From: an uncultured Succiniclasticum sp.
GTDB taxonomy: Bacteria; Bacillota; Negativicutes; Acidaminococcales; Acidaminococcaceae
Assembly (NCBI GenBank): GCA_902801365.1
Contig: CADCHY010000010.1
Coordinates: 1-64,000, forward strand
Direction of reading: 5' to 3'
DNA length: 64,000 nucleotides
Shown here piece after piece: positions 17,537-25,745 of the stretch (positions are counted from its first letter, which is position 1; every line of letters begins with the position of its first letter). The translations under genes were made by a program, and so were the position numbers. Under the pieces are notes generated by a model. That model searched no databases. It saw nothing but the letters and a program-made list of their open reading frames with translations, and was not told where the DNA came from.

Positions 17537-17565
17537 ATTATATCATAGTTACAGTTTCGATACAA
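17537..17565 (-). promoter_or_regulatory. Promoter of the cobalamin operon
   Basis: TTGTAT (17560-17565), 17-nt spacer, TATAAT (17537-17542) with a TGA extended -10. Transcription would start near 17530, just before the riboswitch. Confidence 0.85.
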
Positions 17566-17645
17566 TATTTTAGTTAAGGAAATCTTCATAATATAGTAAG
17601 GTTTTTTTATAATTTTGCTTAAACAATAATTCCCTCGTAAATTCC

Positions 17646-17686
17646 TTGCTTCCATATCGGTTTGTATTGTATAGTAAACTATACAA
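17646..17686 (+). promoter_or_regulatory. Promoter with palindromic operator before the pseudouridine synthase gene
   Basis: TTGCTT (17646-17651), 18-nt spacer and TATAGT (17670-17675) form a plausible promoter. The -10 is embedded in a perfect palindrome with arms TTGTATAGT and ACTATACAA separated by two bases (17667-17686). This is the kind of site bound by GntR- or TetR-type repressors. The regulator is not in this window. Confidence 0.6.
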
Positions 17687-17730
17687 AAGCCCGGCTCTAA
17701 AAAATTATACCTGAAAGAAGTGTACTTAAC

Positions 17731-18474
17731 ATGCTCGACATCCGTTATGAAGATGAAGCGCTCCTGATTGTCAATAAACCGCCCGGCCTCCTTGTCCACC
17801 CCACCACCAAAGATGACGCGGATACTCTGTCTGCCTGGATCAGCCGGCATTATCTGCAACAGGGCTGGCACCTGAACCTGCATCCGGTTTCCCGCCTGGA
17901 CAGGAATACGTCCGGCCTTGTAGTTTTTGCCAAACTTCCTGAAATCCAGGGACAGCTGATCAGGCAGGGCATGCAAAAGGAATACCTTGCTCTGGCAACC
18001 GGGTTGCTTCCCGCCGGGCACGGAATCATAGATTCGCCTATTGCCCGGAAACCCGGCAGCATCATCGAACGGGAAATCAGTGCCGAAGGCAGGCCCTGTA
18101 AAACCGAATACTGGGTTATTTCACCCGCTGACAGGCTTTTGGGAGAAGACGCAAAAGCTGCTGCAGCGGACAGGTGTTCTGCATATCTGTCTTCCGGCGC
18201 TGCAACTTCCGCCGCAACGGCCGAAACGCGTCTTTCCCTGGTACGGTGCCGTCTTTTTACGGGGCGGACCCATCAGATCCGGGTACACTTTGCCAGCATA
18301 GGCTGCCCCCTCTGGCATGATAATTTATACGGAAAAATTCCGGGGCCACCCCTGCGCCATGGGCTTCACGCATATAAAATCTCGTTCAGACATCCCTGGA
18401 CACACACGCTTCTGGAAGTCTCTTCCGCATTGCCGGATGACCTGAACCTGGCATGGCAGAACAGCCGGCCGTAA
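17731..18474 (+). CDS. RluA-family 23S rRNA/tRNA pseudouridine synthase
   Basis: This enzyme isomerises uridine in rRNA or tRNA. The N-terminus has YEDEALLIVNKPPGLLVHPT. The catalytic aspartate lies in HPVSRLDRNTSGLVVFAK. GRTHQIRVHFASIGCPL is the third family motif. At 247 residues it lacks an S4 domain, resembling the short RluA/RluD relatives. An Ala/Ser-rich insert (about 130-160) separates the second and third motifs. It is the only plus-strand gene in this area, divergent from the cobalamin operon. Which uridine it modifies cannot be read from the sequence. Confidence 0.88.
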   Translation: MLDIRYEDEALLIVNKPPGLLVHPTTKDDADTLSAWISRHYLQQGWHLNLHPVSRLDRNTSGLVVFAKLPEIQGQLIRQGMQKEYLALATGLLPAGHGIIDSPIARKPGSIIEREISAEGRPCKTEYWVISPADRLLGEDAKAAAADRCSAYLSSGAATSAATAETRLSLVRCRLFTGRTHQIRVHFASIGCPLWHDNLYGKIPGPPLRHGLHAYKISFRHPWTHTLLEVSSALPDDLNLAWQNSRP

Positions 18475-18543
18475 GACACCGCTTTACTCTTCCGTCATTT
18501 ACTGTAAAATGGCCTGCGGATATTTTCCGCAAAAAAGAAATTT

Positions 18544-18585
18544 AAAAAGGCAGCCGGTATTGACCGGCTGCCTTTTGCCTTTTAT
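18544..18585. terminator. Bidirectional terminator between convergent genes
   Basis: AAAAAGGCAGCCGGT pairs with ACCGGCTGCCTTTT around a 4-nt loop, with A and T runs on both sides. It serves the plus-strand pseudouridine synthase gene and the minus-strand aminotransferase gene. Confidence 0.92.
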
Positions 18586-18590
18586 CTGAT

Positions 18591-19784
18591 TCAGATTTTT
18601 CTTCCCGGATACTGTTTTACCGCTTCCGCCAGCAATGCCATTGCCTTTTCCAGATCTTTACAGTTTAACACATAGGCCAGGCGCGCTTCGTCCACACCTT
18701 TGCCCGGTGTGGCATAAAAGCCGTTGCCCGGGGCGATCATAACTGTTTCGCCGTTTACGTCAAAGTCCTGCAGCATCCAGATAGCAAACTTTTCCGCATC
18801 GTCAACCGGGAATTTTACCATTACATAGAATGCTCCTTTAGGCTGGGAAGAAACCAGTCCCGGAATCTTTGCCAGACCGGCCGCAATAGTATCACGGCGT
18901 TTCTTATACTCTTTGTTGACCTCTTCAAGGTAAGAGGCCGGCGTTTCATATAAGGCAGCCGCGCCAACCTGTTCCACGGCCGGAGCGCACAGACGCCCCT
19001 GACACAGTTTCATGAACTGCGCGCACAATTCTTTATTTTTGCTGATAACGCAGCCGATACGGGCGCCGCAGGCGCTGTACCGTTTGGAAACCGAATCGAT
19101 CATGATAAGGTTTTGTTCCAGCTCTTTATACGTGCCAAAACTGGTGTAAGTTCCGTCATACACAAACTCACGGTAGACTTCATCGGAAATCAGGGCGATA
19201 TCATACTTTTTAACAATTTCCGCAATCATGTCCATTTCCTGCTTACTGTAAACTACGCCGGTAGGATTGCCCGGGTTGGTCAGCAGGATCGCGCGGGTCC
19301 TGTCGTTGATGTATTTTTCAATGGTTGCCATGTCCGGCATGCAATAACCGTCTTCGGCACGGGTAGGCACCGCTGTTATTTTTGCGCTGCCCAGTTTGGC
19401 AAAGGTCGTATAGTTAGCATAGAACGGTTCGAACACCAGAATCTCGTCACCAGGATCGCACAGGCTGAACACCGCAAATTCCAGCGCTTCGCTGCCGCCG
19501 TTTGTAATATAGATATTCCGGGTTTCGTAATGAATGCCCCAGGCTTCGTAGTACTTCTGGATTGCTTTGATCAGGTTCACGTCGCCCTGGGAATTTCCGT
19601 AAGCCACCACCTTCTGATCAAACTTGCGGATGGCTTCCATGAATTTGGGTGACGTCGCAATATCGGGCTGCCCGATATTCAGATGATAAACTTTCTTCCC
19701 TTTCTTTTTGGCAGCCTCCGCATAGGGCGCCAGTTTGCGGATCGGAGATGTCTCCATTCCCAAAGCGCGATTTGAAATTTTCAT
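18591..19784 (-). CDS. Class I/II pyridoxal-phosphate aminotransferase (aspartate-aminotransferase-like)
   Basis: This cytoplasmic PLP enzyme moves amino groups between an amino acid and a 2-oxoacid. Family motifs are LNIGQPDIATSP, YGNSQGDVNLIKAI, NPGNPTGVVYS and ISDEVYREF. The PLP lysine lies in DSVSKRYSACGARIG. The length of 397 residues is standard. It most resembles the AspC/YugH group, but the substrate range cannot be assigned. GGGGGA precedes the ATG. A promoter at 19880-19908 and the terminator at 18544-18585 make it a single-gene unit. Confidence 0.9.
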   Translation of the reverse strand: MKISNRALGMETSPIRKLAPYAEAAKKKGKKVYHLNIGQPDIATSPKFMEAIRKFDQKVVAYGNSQGDVNLIKAIQKYYEAWGIHYETRNIYITNGGSEALEFAVFSLCDPGDEILVFEPFYANYTTFAKLGSAKITAVPTRAEDGYCMPDMATIEKYINDRTRAILLTNPGNPTGVVYSKQEMDMIAEIVKKYDIALISDEVYREFVYDGTYTSFGTYKELEQNLIMIDSVSKRYSACGARIGCVISKNKELCAQFMKLCQGRLCAPAVEQVGAAALYETPASYLEEVNKEYKKRRDTIAAGLAKIPGLVSSQPKGAFYVMVKFPVDDAEKFAIWMLQDFDVNGETVMIAPGNGFYATPGKGVDEARLAYVLNCKDLEKAMALLAEAVKQYPGRKI

Positions 19785-19879
19785 TTTTTATCCCCCTTTA
19801 AAAACAGCAGGCTTAAAGAAACGCGCTTCATCCGGTTTCTTCAAAAATGCAAGCCCTTTGTAATCCCTTATAGTTTTAC

Positions 19880-19908
19880 ATTATAAAGCAAGCCGGGCTA
19901 AGCCGCAA
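19880..19908 (-). promoter_or_regulatory. Promoter of the aminotransferase gene
   Basis: TTGCGG (19903-19908), a 17-nt spacer and TATAAT (19880-19885). The -35 box directly abuts the T-tract of the terminator at 19907-19935. Confidence 0.7.
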
Positions 19909-19935
19909 AAAAAAAAGTGTAATGGATATTACACT
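19907..19935 (-). terminator. Terminator of the EamA transporter gene
   Basis: AGTGTAAT and ATTACACT form an 8-bp stem with a 4-nt loop (19916-19935), followed on the minus strand by ten T residues. The 110 bp between it and the EamA stop codon show nothing else. Confidence 0.85.
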
Positions 19936-20052
19936 ATTTTTAAAAATACACCAGGAACTTTAAAAGTATATTGTACACAAAATACGGTCTTACCTGTCTG
20001 TATATTGAATTTTAGATATCAGTCCCGGTTGTAAGGAAAACACAGCCGTTAT

Positions 20053-21015
20053 TCAGCTCCTGTTATCACCCGGAAGCGGGATCTGCACCAGAATCGTGGC
20101 CGCAAACATTACTACGCACCCCAGCAGTTCCCGTGAACTCATCTGTTCACCCAGTAAAAGCGCCCCGGCGATAACGGCAAATACAGATTCCAGGCTCATA
20201 AGCAGCGACGCAATGGTGGGATCCGTAAATTTCTGGGCGACGATTTGCAGGGTGTACCCGATGCCGCCCGAAACCACGCCGCAATACAGGATAGGAACCG
20301 CGGCAGCCACGATGCCTGCCCGGTTTGGATTTTCAGTAAAAGACGCAATCACAGCGGAAACAACTGCTGCCGTAACAAACTGGATGGCAGCCAGTTCAAC
20401 GGCGCTTGCCAGCTTTACAAAATAGTCACAGCACAAAATGTGTCCGCTGAACATCAGCGCGCAGATACAGACCAGAATATCGCCCCGGGTCAGGCTGAAA
20501 TCTTCTTTCACGCACAACAGATACATGCCGCCCACCCCCAGGAAAACGGCCAGCCACACCAGCCATGAATTTTTCTTTTTAAACAAGAGAAAACTCAGGA
20601 TTGGCACCAGCAGCATGTACATGGCTGTGATAAATCCGGCCTTGCCGGCGGTCGTATACACTACCCCCATCTGCTGGAATACGCTGCCTGCTGTTAAAAA
20701 CAGGCCGCAGCAGATACCGCCCCTCCATGTCCGGCTCCACTGTGACTTACGTTCCCCTGCCTGCATTGGTGTATTCCCTTCCGTTCCGGGTACCGGCATT
20801 CCGGCAGCATTCCGCGACGAAACAGCCTTACTATTCCTCCGTCGCAGGCCGAAGGCCAGCGCACCCACCATCACCGCCGCCAGGGCCATACGCGCCGCAT
20901 TAAACGTTACCGGTTCGATGCTGTCCATGCCCACGCGCTGGAACACAAACGCCGTGCCCCAGATCATCGCCGTCAGCAACAGCAGCAGATTACCTAACAT
21001 TTTTTTATCGTTCAT
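20053..21015 (-). CDS. EamA-family (drug/metabolite superfamily) transporter
   Basis: This is a cytoplasmic-membrane exporter of the ten-helix type. Hydrophobic helices fill the 320 residues. The N-terminal GNLLLLLTAMIWGTAFVFQRVGMD and C-terminal LLMSLESVFAVIAGALLLGEQMSS are typical of the two EamA repeats. A hydrophilic insert near residues 60-95 (Arg/Ser/Gly-rich) interrupts the first repeat after helix 2. The substrate is unknown; relatives export amino acids or metabolites. It is flanked by its own terminator and lies downstream of the metallophosphoesterase gene. Confidence 0.88.
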   Translation of the reverse strand: MNDKKMLGNLLLLLTAMIWGTAFVFQRVGMDSIEPVTFNAARMALAAVMVGALAFGLRRRNSKAVSSRNAAGMPVPGTEGNTPMQAGERKSQWSRTWRGGICCGLFLTAGSVFQQMGVVYTTAGKAGFITAMYMLLVPILSFLLFKKKNSWLVWLAVFLGVGGMYLLCVKEDFSLTRGDILVCICALMFSGHILCCDYFVKLASAVELAAIQFVTAAVVSAVIASFTENPNRAGIVAAAVPILYCGVVSGGIGYTLQIVAQKFTDPTIASLLMSLESVFAVIAGALLLGEQMSSRELLGCVVMFAATILVQIPLPGDNRS

Positions 21016-21100
21016 CGTCTGTATTTCCGCTAAAGCACTTATAAAATAAGAAAACTAAAGAAATGATACTGCCCCGCCGGTATTATCATGCAACAGCCAT

Positions 21101-22204
21101 CTACTTTACTGTAATCACAACGATTTCCGGCGTGCTGCCGATACGCACCGGCGAACCCCACAGACCGTAACCGCAGGAAGCAACGCCAAGCATGCCGCCG
21201 AACTTTTTGCTGCCGTAATCCAGCAGATACATACGTTTTGTTACGAAATTAAGCGGAGCCTGCTGGCCCCCATGCGTGTGCCCTGCCATATATAAATCGT
21301 AGCCGGCCTTCTCTGCTTCCAAAAAGCGCCGGGGCTGATGTTCCAACAGTATATTAGCCTTACCGGGGTCTGTTCCCGCAAGCTTTTCCAGATACGGATT
21401 GCGCGGCTCGCTGCGAAAATCCTCCAGCCCGACCAGATGCACGCCGCAGGGCAGGTCCGCTACTTCGTCCACCAGCATATGGAAGCCAACGGAACGGAAC
21501 AGTTCCAGTTCTTCCCGTACCCGGCCGCTGAAATGGTCGTGGTTTCCCAAAATCGCATAGACTCCGTATTTGCATTTTATATTCTGCAGCGGTTCATAGC
21601 TTTTCTCACGCAACACATACTCCAGGTCATTGTCCACCTGGTCGCCGCCAAAAAGAACCACATCTGCATTCTGGCGGTTAATAAGCTCTGTCAGTTCTGC
21701 CGCGTACTGCCGGCCAAACAGGGACCCCAGATGGATATCCGTCACCAGCACGATTTTCACCGGCCGTGGAAGATTCTTTCCGGTATCATGTTCCACTGCC
21801 CGTACAACAGGATGCAGGGCGTTCCAGCCGCCGTAAACAAGAATTGCCATTACAGCAACAAAAGCCGCTTTTGCATAAAGGGTGTATGCCTGTTGCCAGA
21901 AAGCCCCATTCCCCCCGAGCAACCCGACAATCCGCAATACCAGGTACAAAATACCCGCATAGGCAGAATAATGGAAAAAAGCCAGCCAGTACCCGCCCAG
22001 AAAGGCAAAAGGCCTTATAAACCGGGGATCAACAGCAAGAGAAGGCCCCCATACGTTGACCGCGCAAAACAGCAACGGCAAACACAGAAAGAAACACAAA
22101 ACAAAAGCGTGGTTTAAAAATGAAAAACCACGCCGGTACATCAGCCAATATAGTCCGGTCAGCAATACCCCGACCGCTGACCAAAAATAGAAAAATCTTC
22201 TCAT
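21101..22204 (-). CDS. Membrane-anchored metallophosphoesterase
   Basis: The N-terminal 150 residues hold about four hydrophobic segments, after which a calcineurin-like phosphoesterase domain begins. The metal-binding motifs are visible in order: VTDIHLGS, FGGDQVDN, LGNHDHFSG and AGHTHGGQ. Relatives of the YaeI/YkuE type hydrolyse phosphodiester or pyrophosphate bonds of lipids or nucleotides. The actual substrate is unknown. No strong ribosome site stands directly before the ATG. It lies 53 bp downstream of codY on the same strand and may be co-transcribed with it. Confidence 0.87.
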   Translation of the reverse strand: MRRFFYFWSAVGVLLTGLYWLMYRRGFSFLNHAFVLCFFLCLPLLFCAVNVWGPSLAVDPRFIRPFAFLGGYWLAFFHYSAYAGILYLVLRIVGLLGGNGAFWQQAYTLYAKAAFVAVMAILVYGGWNALHPVVRAVEHDTGKNLPRPVKIVLVTDIHLGSLFGRQYAAELTELINRQNADVVLFGGDQVDNDLEYVLREKSYEPLQNIKCKYGVYAILGNHDHFSGRVREELELFRSVGFHMLVDEVADLPCGVHLVGLEDFRSEPRNPYLEKLAGTDPGKANILLEHQPRRFLEAEKAGYDLYMAGHTHGGQQAPLNFVTKRMYLLDYGSKKFGGMLGVASCGYGLWGSPVRIGSTPEIVVITVK

Positions 22205-22257
22205 GGTCTACTGATCGTCACCTCTAAAAACTCTCAACGAGTTACAAGCAACATCCG

Positions 22258-23031
22258 TTAATTCTCCTGATTCCGGATTTCTTCCAGCAAAAACTCATTT
22301 TTAACTCTAATATAAGTACCTTTCATTCCCAGTGATTTGGTTTCAATCAGATTCGCGCTTTCAAATTTGCGCAGCGCGTTCACGATGACGGACCGGGTAA
22401 TGCCAACCCTGTCGGCAATTTTTGACGCAACCAGAATGCCTTCTGTACCGTTCAGTTCTGCCAGAATGTTAACGATGGCTTCCCATTCGGAAAAAGAAAG
22501 CGTGGAGAAAGCAATCTGTACGCTGGCTTTCTTTTGCGCATTTTCTTTTATCTGAACCTCGCGTTCCCGCAGGATTTCCACGCCGATCACCGCTGCCGCG
22601 TATTCTGCCAGCAACAGGTCATCGTCATTAAAATCCCTGTCATACCGGGCCAGGATCAGGGTCGCAATGCGTTCGCCGTTACCATTGACCGGTACGATCG
22701 TAGTGCGCTTTTCCCCGTACATACACTTCTTTGTGTCAATAAACGAACACTTCTGTTCTTTGTGGCTGATATTGGAATTGGTTTCCGTTGTCTCCTTGAC
22801 AAACTCCATGTACTTTTCCGGGAAACGCTGGTTCACCAGCACCATATCGCGCATCACGTCGCATTCAAACTCATCCAGCAGGCCGTAGCCCATTATTTTC
22901 CCATCTATATCGATTACATAAACATTGCTGGAAATCAGGTTCCGCAGTAATAACGCAACCTCTTTGTACTTGACACGTTCCCCGTTCTGCATCAGTCTGT
23001 TCAGAATACGGGCTTTTTCCAGTAATTTCAT
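22258..23031 (-). CDS. codY: GTP- and branched-chain-amino-acid-sensing repressor CodY
   Basis: CodY is the global regulator of nutrient limitation in low-GC Gram-positive bacteria and their diderm relatives. The N-terminal GAF-type sensor domain opens with LLEKARILNRLMQ. The C-terminal winged helix has ASKIADRVGITRSVIVNALRKFESANLIE, very close to the known recognition helix. The length of 257 residues is standard. GGAGG precedes the ATG. It follows xerC by 32 bp in the conserved dprA-topA-trmFO-xerC-codY order. The hslV and hslU genes that sit between xerC and codY in Bacillus are absent. Confidence 0.96.
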   Translation of the reverse strand: MKLLEKARILNRLMQNGERVKYKEVALLLRNLISSNVYVIDIDGKIMGYGLLDEFECDVMRDMVLVNQRFPEKYMEFVKETTETNSNISHKEQKCSFIDTKKCMYGEKRTTIVPVNGNGERIATLILARYDRDFNDDDLLLAEYAAAVIGVEILREREVQIKENAQKKASVQIAFSTLSFSEWEAIVNILAELNGTEGILVASKIADRVGITRSVIVNALRKFESANLIETKSLGMKGTYIRVKNEFLLEEIRNQEN

Positions 23032-23063
23032 TCACACACCTCCAAACTTAAAACCGTTTACGT

Positions 23064-23981
23064 TTACGCTCTGGGGAAATTTTTCTGATACACTTTATTG
23101 ATTCTCTCGTTGGTAATATGGGTATATATCTGGGTCGTAGACAGGCTTGCATGCCCTAACAGCTCCTGTACCGCACGCAAATCTGCTCCGTGTTCCAGTA
23201 AATGGGTAGCAAATGTATGACGAATCGTATGAGGACTGACGTTTTTCTGCAATGCCAGCTTCTGAACGTATTTATCCAGAATCCGGCGGACGCTCCGGTC
23301 CGTCAGGACTCCCCCCCGGTTATTTACAAACACATACTGATGCTCATCTACATGGTATTTGACCATCAGGGGAGACCTGCTTTGGGCATAATAGCGGAGA
23401 AACGCATCTTTACAGGTATGCCCGATTGGCACGATGCGGTCCTTATTGCCTTTGCCATGTAACAGTACAAAAAGGCCGCTCAGATCCACGTCTGCCAGCC
23501 GCAGGCCTGCCAGTTCCGACACACGGCAGCCGGTGGCATACAGCATCTCCAGAACTGCCTGGTCACGCAATCCTAACGGGGTAGCATCAGGCAGGTCCAG
23601 CAGGGAATCGATTTCCGTTTCTTCCAGAAAAACCGGCAGTCTTTTATCCAGTTTCGGCGTACGGACCTTGGTAAAGGGATTCTGGCCCACGTACTCTTCC
23701 CGCAGTAAAAACTTGTAGAAAGAACGCAGGGATGAAATCCGTCTGGCAATGGTTCGTCTTGCGTAGTTCTCATGATTGAGCCAGGCAAGATAGGAACGGA
23801 TATGAATGACCTGAACCTCATTCCAGTTAAAGTCCGCTCCGGCTTTGGCAGCCATAAACTGTTCGAAATCAGATATATCCCTCCGATAATTCTCGCCGGT
23901 CAGCCTGGAGCCGTTCTTTTCAACCAATAAATAAGTATAAAATTTTTCAGCCCATTCTTTGCGCAACTCTGCTTGCGACAA
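23064..23981 (-). CDS. xerC: Tyrosine recombinase XerC
   Basis: XerC works with a partner to resolve chromosome dimers at dif. The N-terminal SAM-like domain ends near residue 100. The catalytic domain shows Arg in ATGCRVSELAGL, Lys in HGKGNKDRIVP, the HTIRHTFATHLL pair, His in LLGHASLS and the nucleophile Tyr in TQIYTHI. A TTG at 23981 is preferred as start because AAGGGAG lies 8 nt before it; another TTG at 24005 would add eight residues. It is co-transcribed with codY from the promoter at 24059-24087. Confidence 0.93.
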   Translation of the reverse strand: MSQAELRKEWAEKFYTYLLVEKNGSRLTGENYRRDISDFEQFMAAKAGADFNWNEVQVIHIRSYLAWLNHENYARRTIARRISSLRSFYKFLLREEYVGQNPFTKVRTPKLDKRLPVFLEETEIDSLLDLPDATPLGLRDQAVLEMLYATGCRVSELAGLRLADVDLSGLFVLLHGKGNKDRIVPIGHTCKDAFLRYYAQSRSPLMVKYHVDEHQYVFVNNRGGVLTDRSVRRILDKYVQKLALQKNVSPHTIRHTFATHLLEHGADLRAVQELLGHASLSTTQIYTHITNERINKVYQKNFPRA

Positions 23982-24026
23982 AAACTCCACTCCCTTAACA
24001 GCCAAAACAAATATAATAATATATGA

Positions 24027-24050
24027 TTGATTTTATAACTATAAAATCAA
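24027..24050 (-). promoter_or_regulatory. Palindromic operator at the xerC-codY transcription start
   Basis: Eleven-base arms TTGATTTTATA and TATAAAATCAA lie around a two-base centre, with no mismatch. It sits directly at the expected start of transcription, so a bound dimer would block the promoter. The site does not match the CodY consensus. Confidence 0.6.
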
Positions 24051-24058
24051 CCGACTTT

Positions 24059-24087
24059 ATACTACCACGAGTTTAGAAAATAAGCAA
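24059..24087 (-). promoter_or_regulatory. Promoter of the xerC-codY genes
   Basis: TTGCTT (24082-24087), 17-nt spacer, TAGTAT (24059-24064). A partial CodY-box match (11 of 15 positions) lies just upstream at 24112-24126. Confidence 0.72.
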
Positions 24088-24152
24088 ATTTATTTTTTTG
24101 AATCAAAAGTAAATTTTTCGAATTTTCAAACACGGTGTTTTTTTAGAACAAC

Positions 24153-25520
24153 TCAAAGATTCTTAGCTTGTTCTTTGTTCCCCAGTTCAGAACACCGGGT
24201 TGCCACCTGTTCAAATGCCTCCAGCGCCCTCTGGGCCAACATCTCGTTACGGAATCTTCTTTTGCGCACTCTTTTTTCCAGGGGTGGCATGATGCCGTAA
24301 TTCACATTCATAGGCTGGAAATCCGTAATGGCAGGATTACTGATATAATGGGCCAGCGCGCCCATGGCCGTAACCTCCGGAAAGTCTACAGCAGCCAGTC
24401 CCTGCAGCGCGCAGGCTGCCTGAATACCAACCATGAGACCAGAAGCAGCCGATTCCACATATCCTTCTACCCCTGTCATCTGTCCTGCAAAATAGAATCT
24501 GGGGTTTGTCCGCAGGCGGAAATCCGCATTCAGCAGCCGGGGCGAATTCAGGTAAGTATTTTTGTGCATTACGCCGAAGCGTACAAATTCCGCATTTTCC
24601 AGACCGGGAATCATACGGAACACCCGTTTCTGTTCCGGCCATTTCAGATGGGTCTGGAAGCCAACCAGATTATACAGCGTGCCAGCTGCATTATCCTGCC
24701 GCAGCTGTACGACCGCGTATGCTTCCTTCCCATTGCGGGGATCGCGGAGGCCGATGGGTTTCAGCGGGCCGAAACGCATGGTATCCTCACCCCGGTATGC
24801 CATCTCCTCAATAGGCATACAGCCTTCAAACACATTATGTTCAAAATCTTTGACTTCAGCAGTCTCCGCTGTTTTCAAAGCTTCATAAAACGCTAGATAT
24901 TCTTCTTTTGTGTAAAAGGGACAGTTAAGATAAGCAGCTTCCCCTTTGTCATAACGGGAAGCGCGGTAAATAATATCGTAATCCAGAGAATCTCCTTCCA
25001 CAATCGGCGCCGCTGCGTCAAAGAAATGCAGATACTCCGCCTTGATGATACGCTGGATTGCTTCACTCAGCGCCGGGGAAGTCAGGGGGCCGCTGGCAAA
25101 AATCACCAGGCCTTCCAGATTCTCCGGTTCTGTCACCTCTTCTTCCACCACCGTTACTAACGGATGTTCCCGGATAAAAGTTGTTATCGTTTTCGCAAAC
25201 ATGTCCCTGTCTACCGCCAGGGCGCCTCCTGCCGGAACCCGGTTGGCATCGGCAGCCTTCATAATTATGGAGTCCAGCCTGCGCATCTCTTCTTTCAGGA
25301 GACCTACTGCGTTTTCTACGTTGGCAGCCCGGAAAGAGTTGCTGCAAACCAGTTCCGCAAAGAATTCTGTTTTGTGTGCCGGGCTGGATTTGCCCGGGCG
25401 CATTTCATGCAGGATGACCGGTATGCCCCGGCGGACAAGCTGCCAGGTTGCTTCGCTGCCCGCGAGACCGGCCCCGATCACATGGACCGGCCGGCTCGAA
25501 TTTATAAACTGTTCCATCAT
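24153..25520 (-). CDS. trmFO: Methylenetetrahydrofolate-tRNA (uracil-54-C5)-methyltransferase, FAD-dependent
   Basis: TrmFO makes ribothymidine at position 54 of tRNA, using methylenetetrahydrofolate and FADH2. The FAD-binding motif [15 protein letters not shown] is at residues 14-28. [21 protein letters not shown] is the family signature with a conserved cysteine. [19 protein letters not shown] closes the domain. The 455 residues are near the usual length. Two ATG codons start the gene. It is preceded by a structured 225-bp gap after topA. Confidence 0.95.
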   Translation of the reverse strand: MMEQFINSSRPVHVIGAGLAGSEATWQLVRRGIPVILHEMRPGKSSPAHKTEFFAELVCSNSFRAANVENAVGLLKEEMRRLDSIIMKAADANRVPAGGALAVDRDMFAKTITTFIREHPLVTVVEEEVTEPENLEGLVIFASGPLTSPALSEAIQRIIKAEYLHFFDAAAPIVEGDSLDYDIIYRASRYDKGEAAYLNCPFYTKEEYLAFYEALKTAETAEVKDFEHNVFEGCMPIEEMAYRGEDTMRFGPLKPIGLRDPRNGKEAYAVVQLRQDNAAGTLYNLVGFQTHLKWPEQKRVFRMIPGLENAEFVRFGVMHKNTYLNSPRLLNADFRLRTNPRFYFAGQMTGVEGYVESAASGLMVGIQAACALQGLAAVDFPEVTAMGALAHYISNPAITDFQPMNVNYGIMPPLEKRVRKRRFRNEMLAQRALEAFEQVATRCSELGNKEQAKNL

Positions 25521-25550
25521 GTTCTCCCCGTCACAACTGAATTATGATAT

Positions 25551-25636
25551 AAACCGCCGAAAACCTGTGTCCTGTGGTTTTATTCTGCGGTTTTTCTGAA
25601 AATGGACAGGAGGATGGGTCGACTCTCATCCTCCTG
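25551..25636 (-). other. Structured leader between topA and trmFO
   Basis: Two hairpins are visible. One has 10-bp arms CAGGAGGATG/CATCCTCCTG (25607-25636). The other is nested, with outer arms AAACCGC/GCGGTTT and inner AAAACC/GGTTTT (25551-25593). Neither has a strong T-tract on the minus strand. They could attenuate or stabilise the message. Confidence 0.4.
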
Positions 25637-25745
25637 CAGATTAAACCGCTTATTCAGTTATTTTAAAGACACAATACCGTCTGCTGCTGCAGACTCTTTT
25701 AAACAATGTTTCGCGTACTTTACCAATACAGCAAAGCCGCACCAT

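Noticed and set aside
17530-18021. 163-codon minus-strand frame across the cobalamin promoter region
   Set aside because: It overlaps the pseudouridine synthase gene in antisense and the cobalamin promoter, and has no ribosome site or recognisable motif.
18520-18540. TGCGGA/TCCGCA hairpin followed by A residues
   Set aside because: It has no T-tract on either transcribed side; the strong terminator 20 bp farther on does the job.
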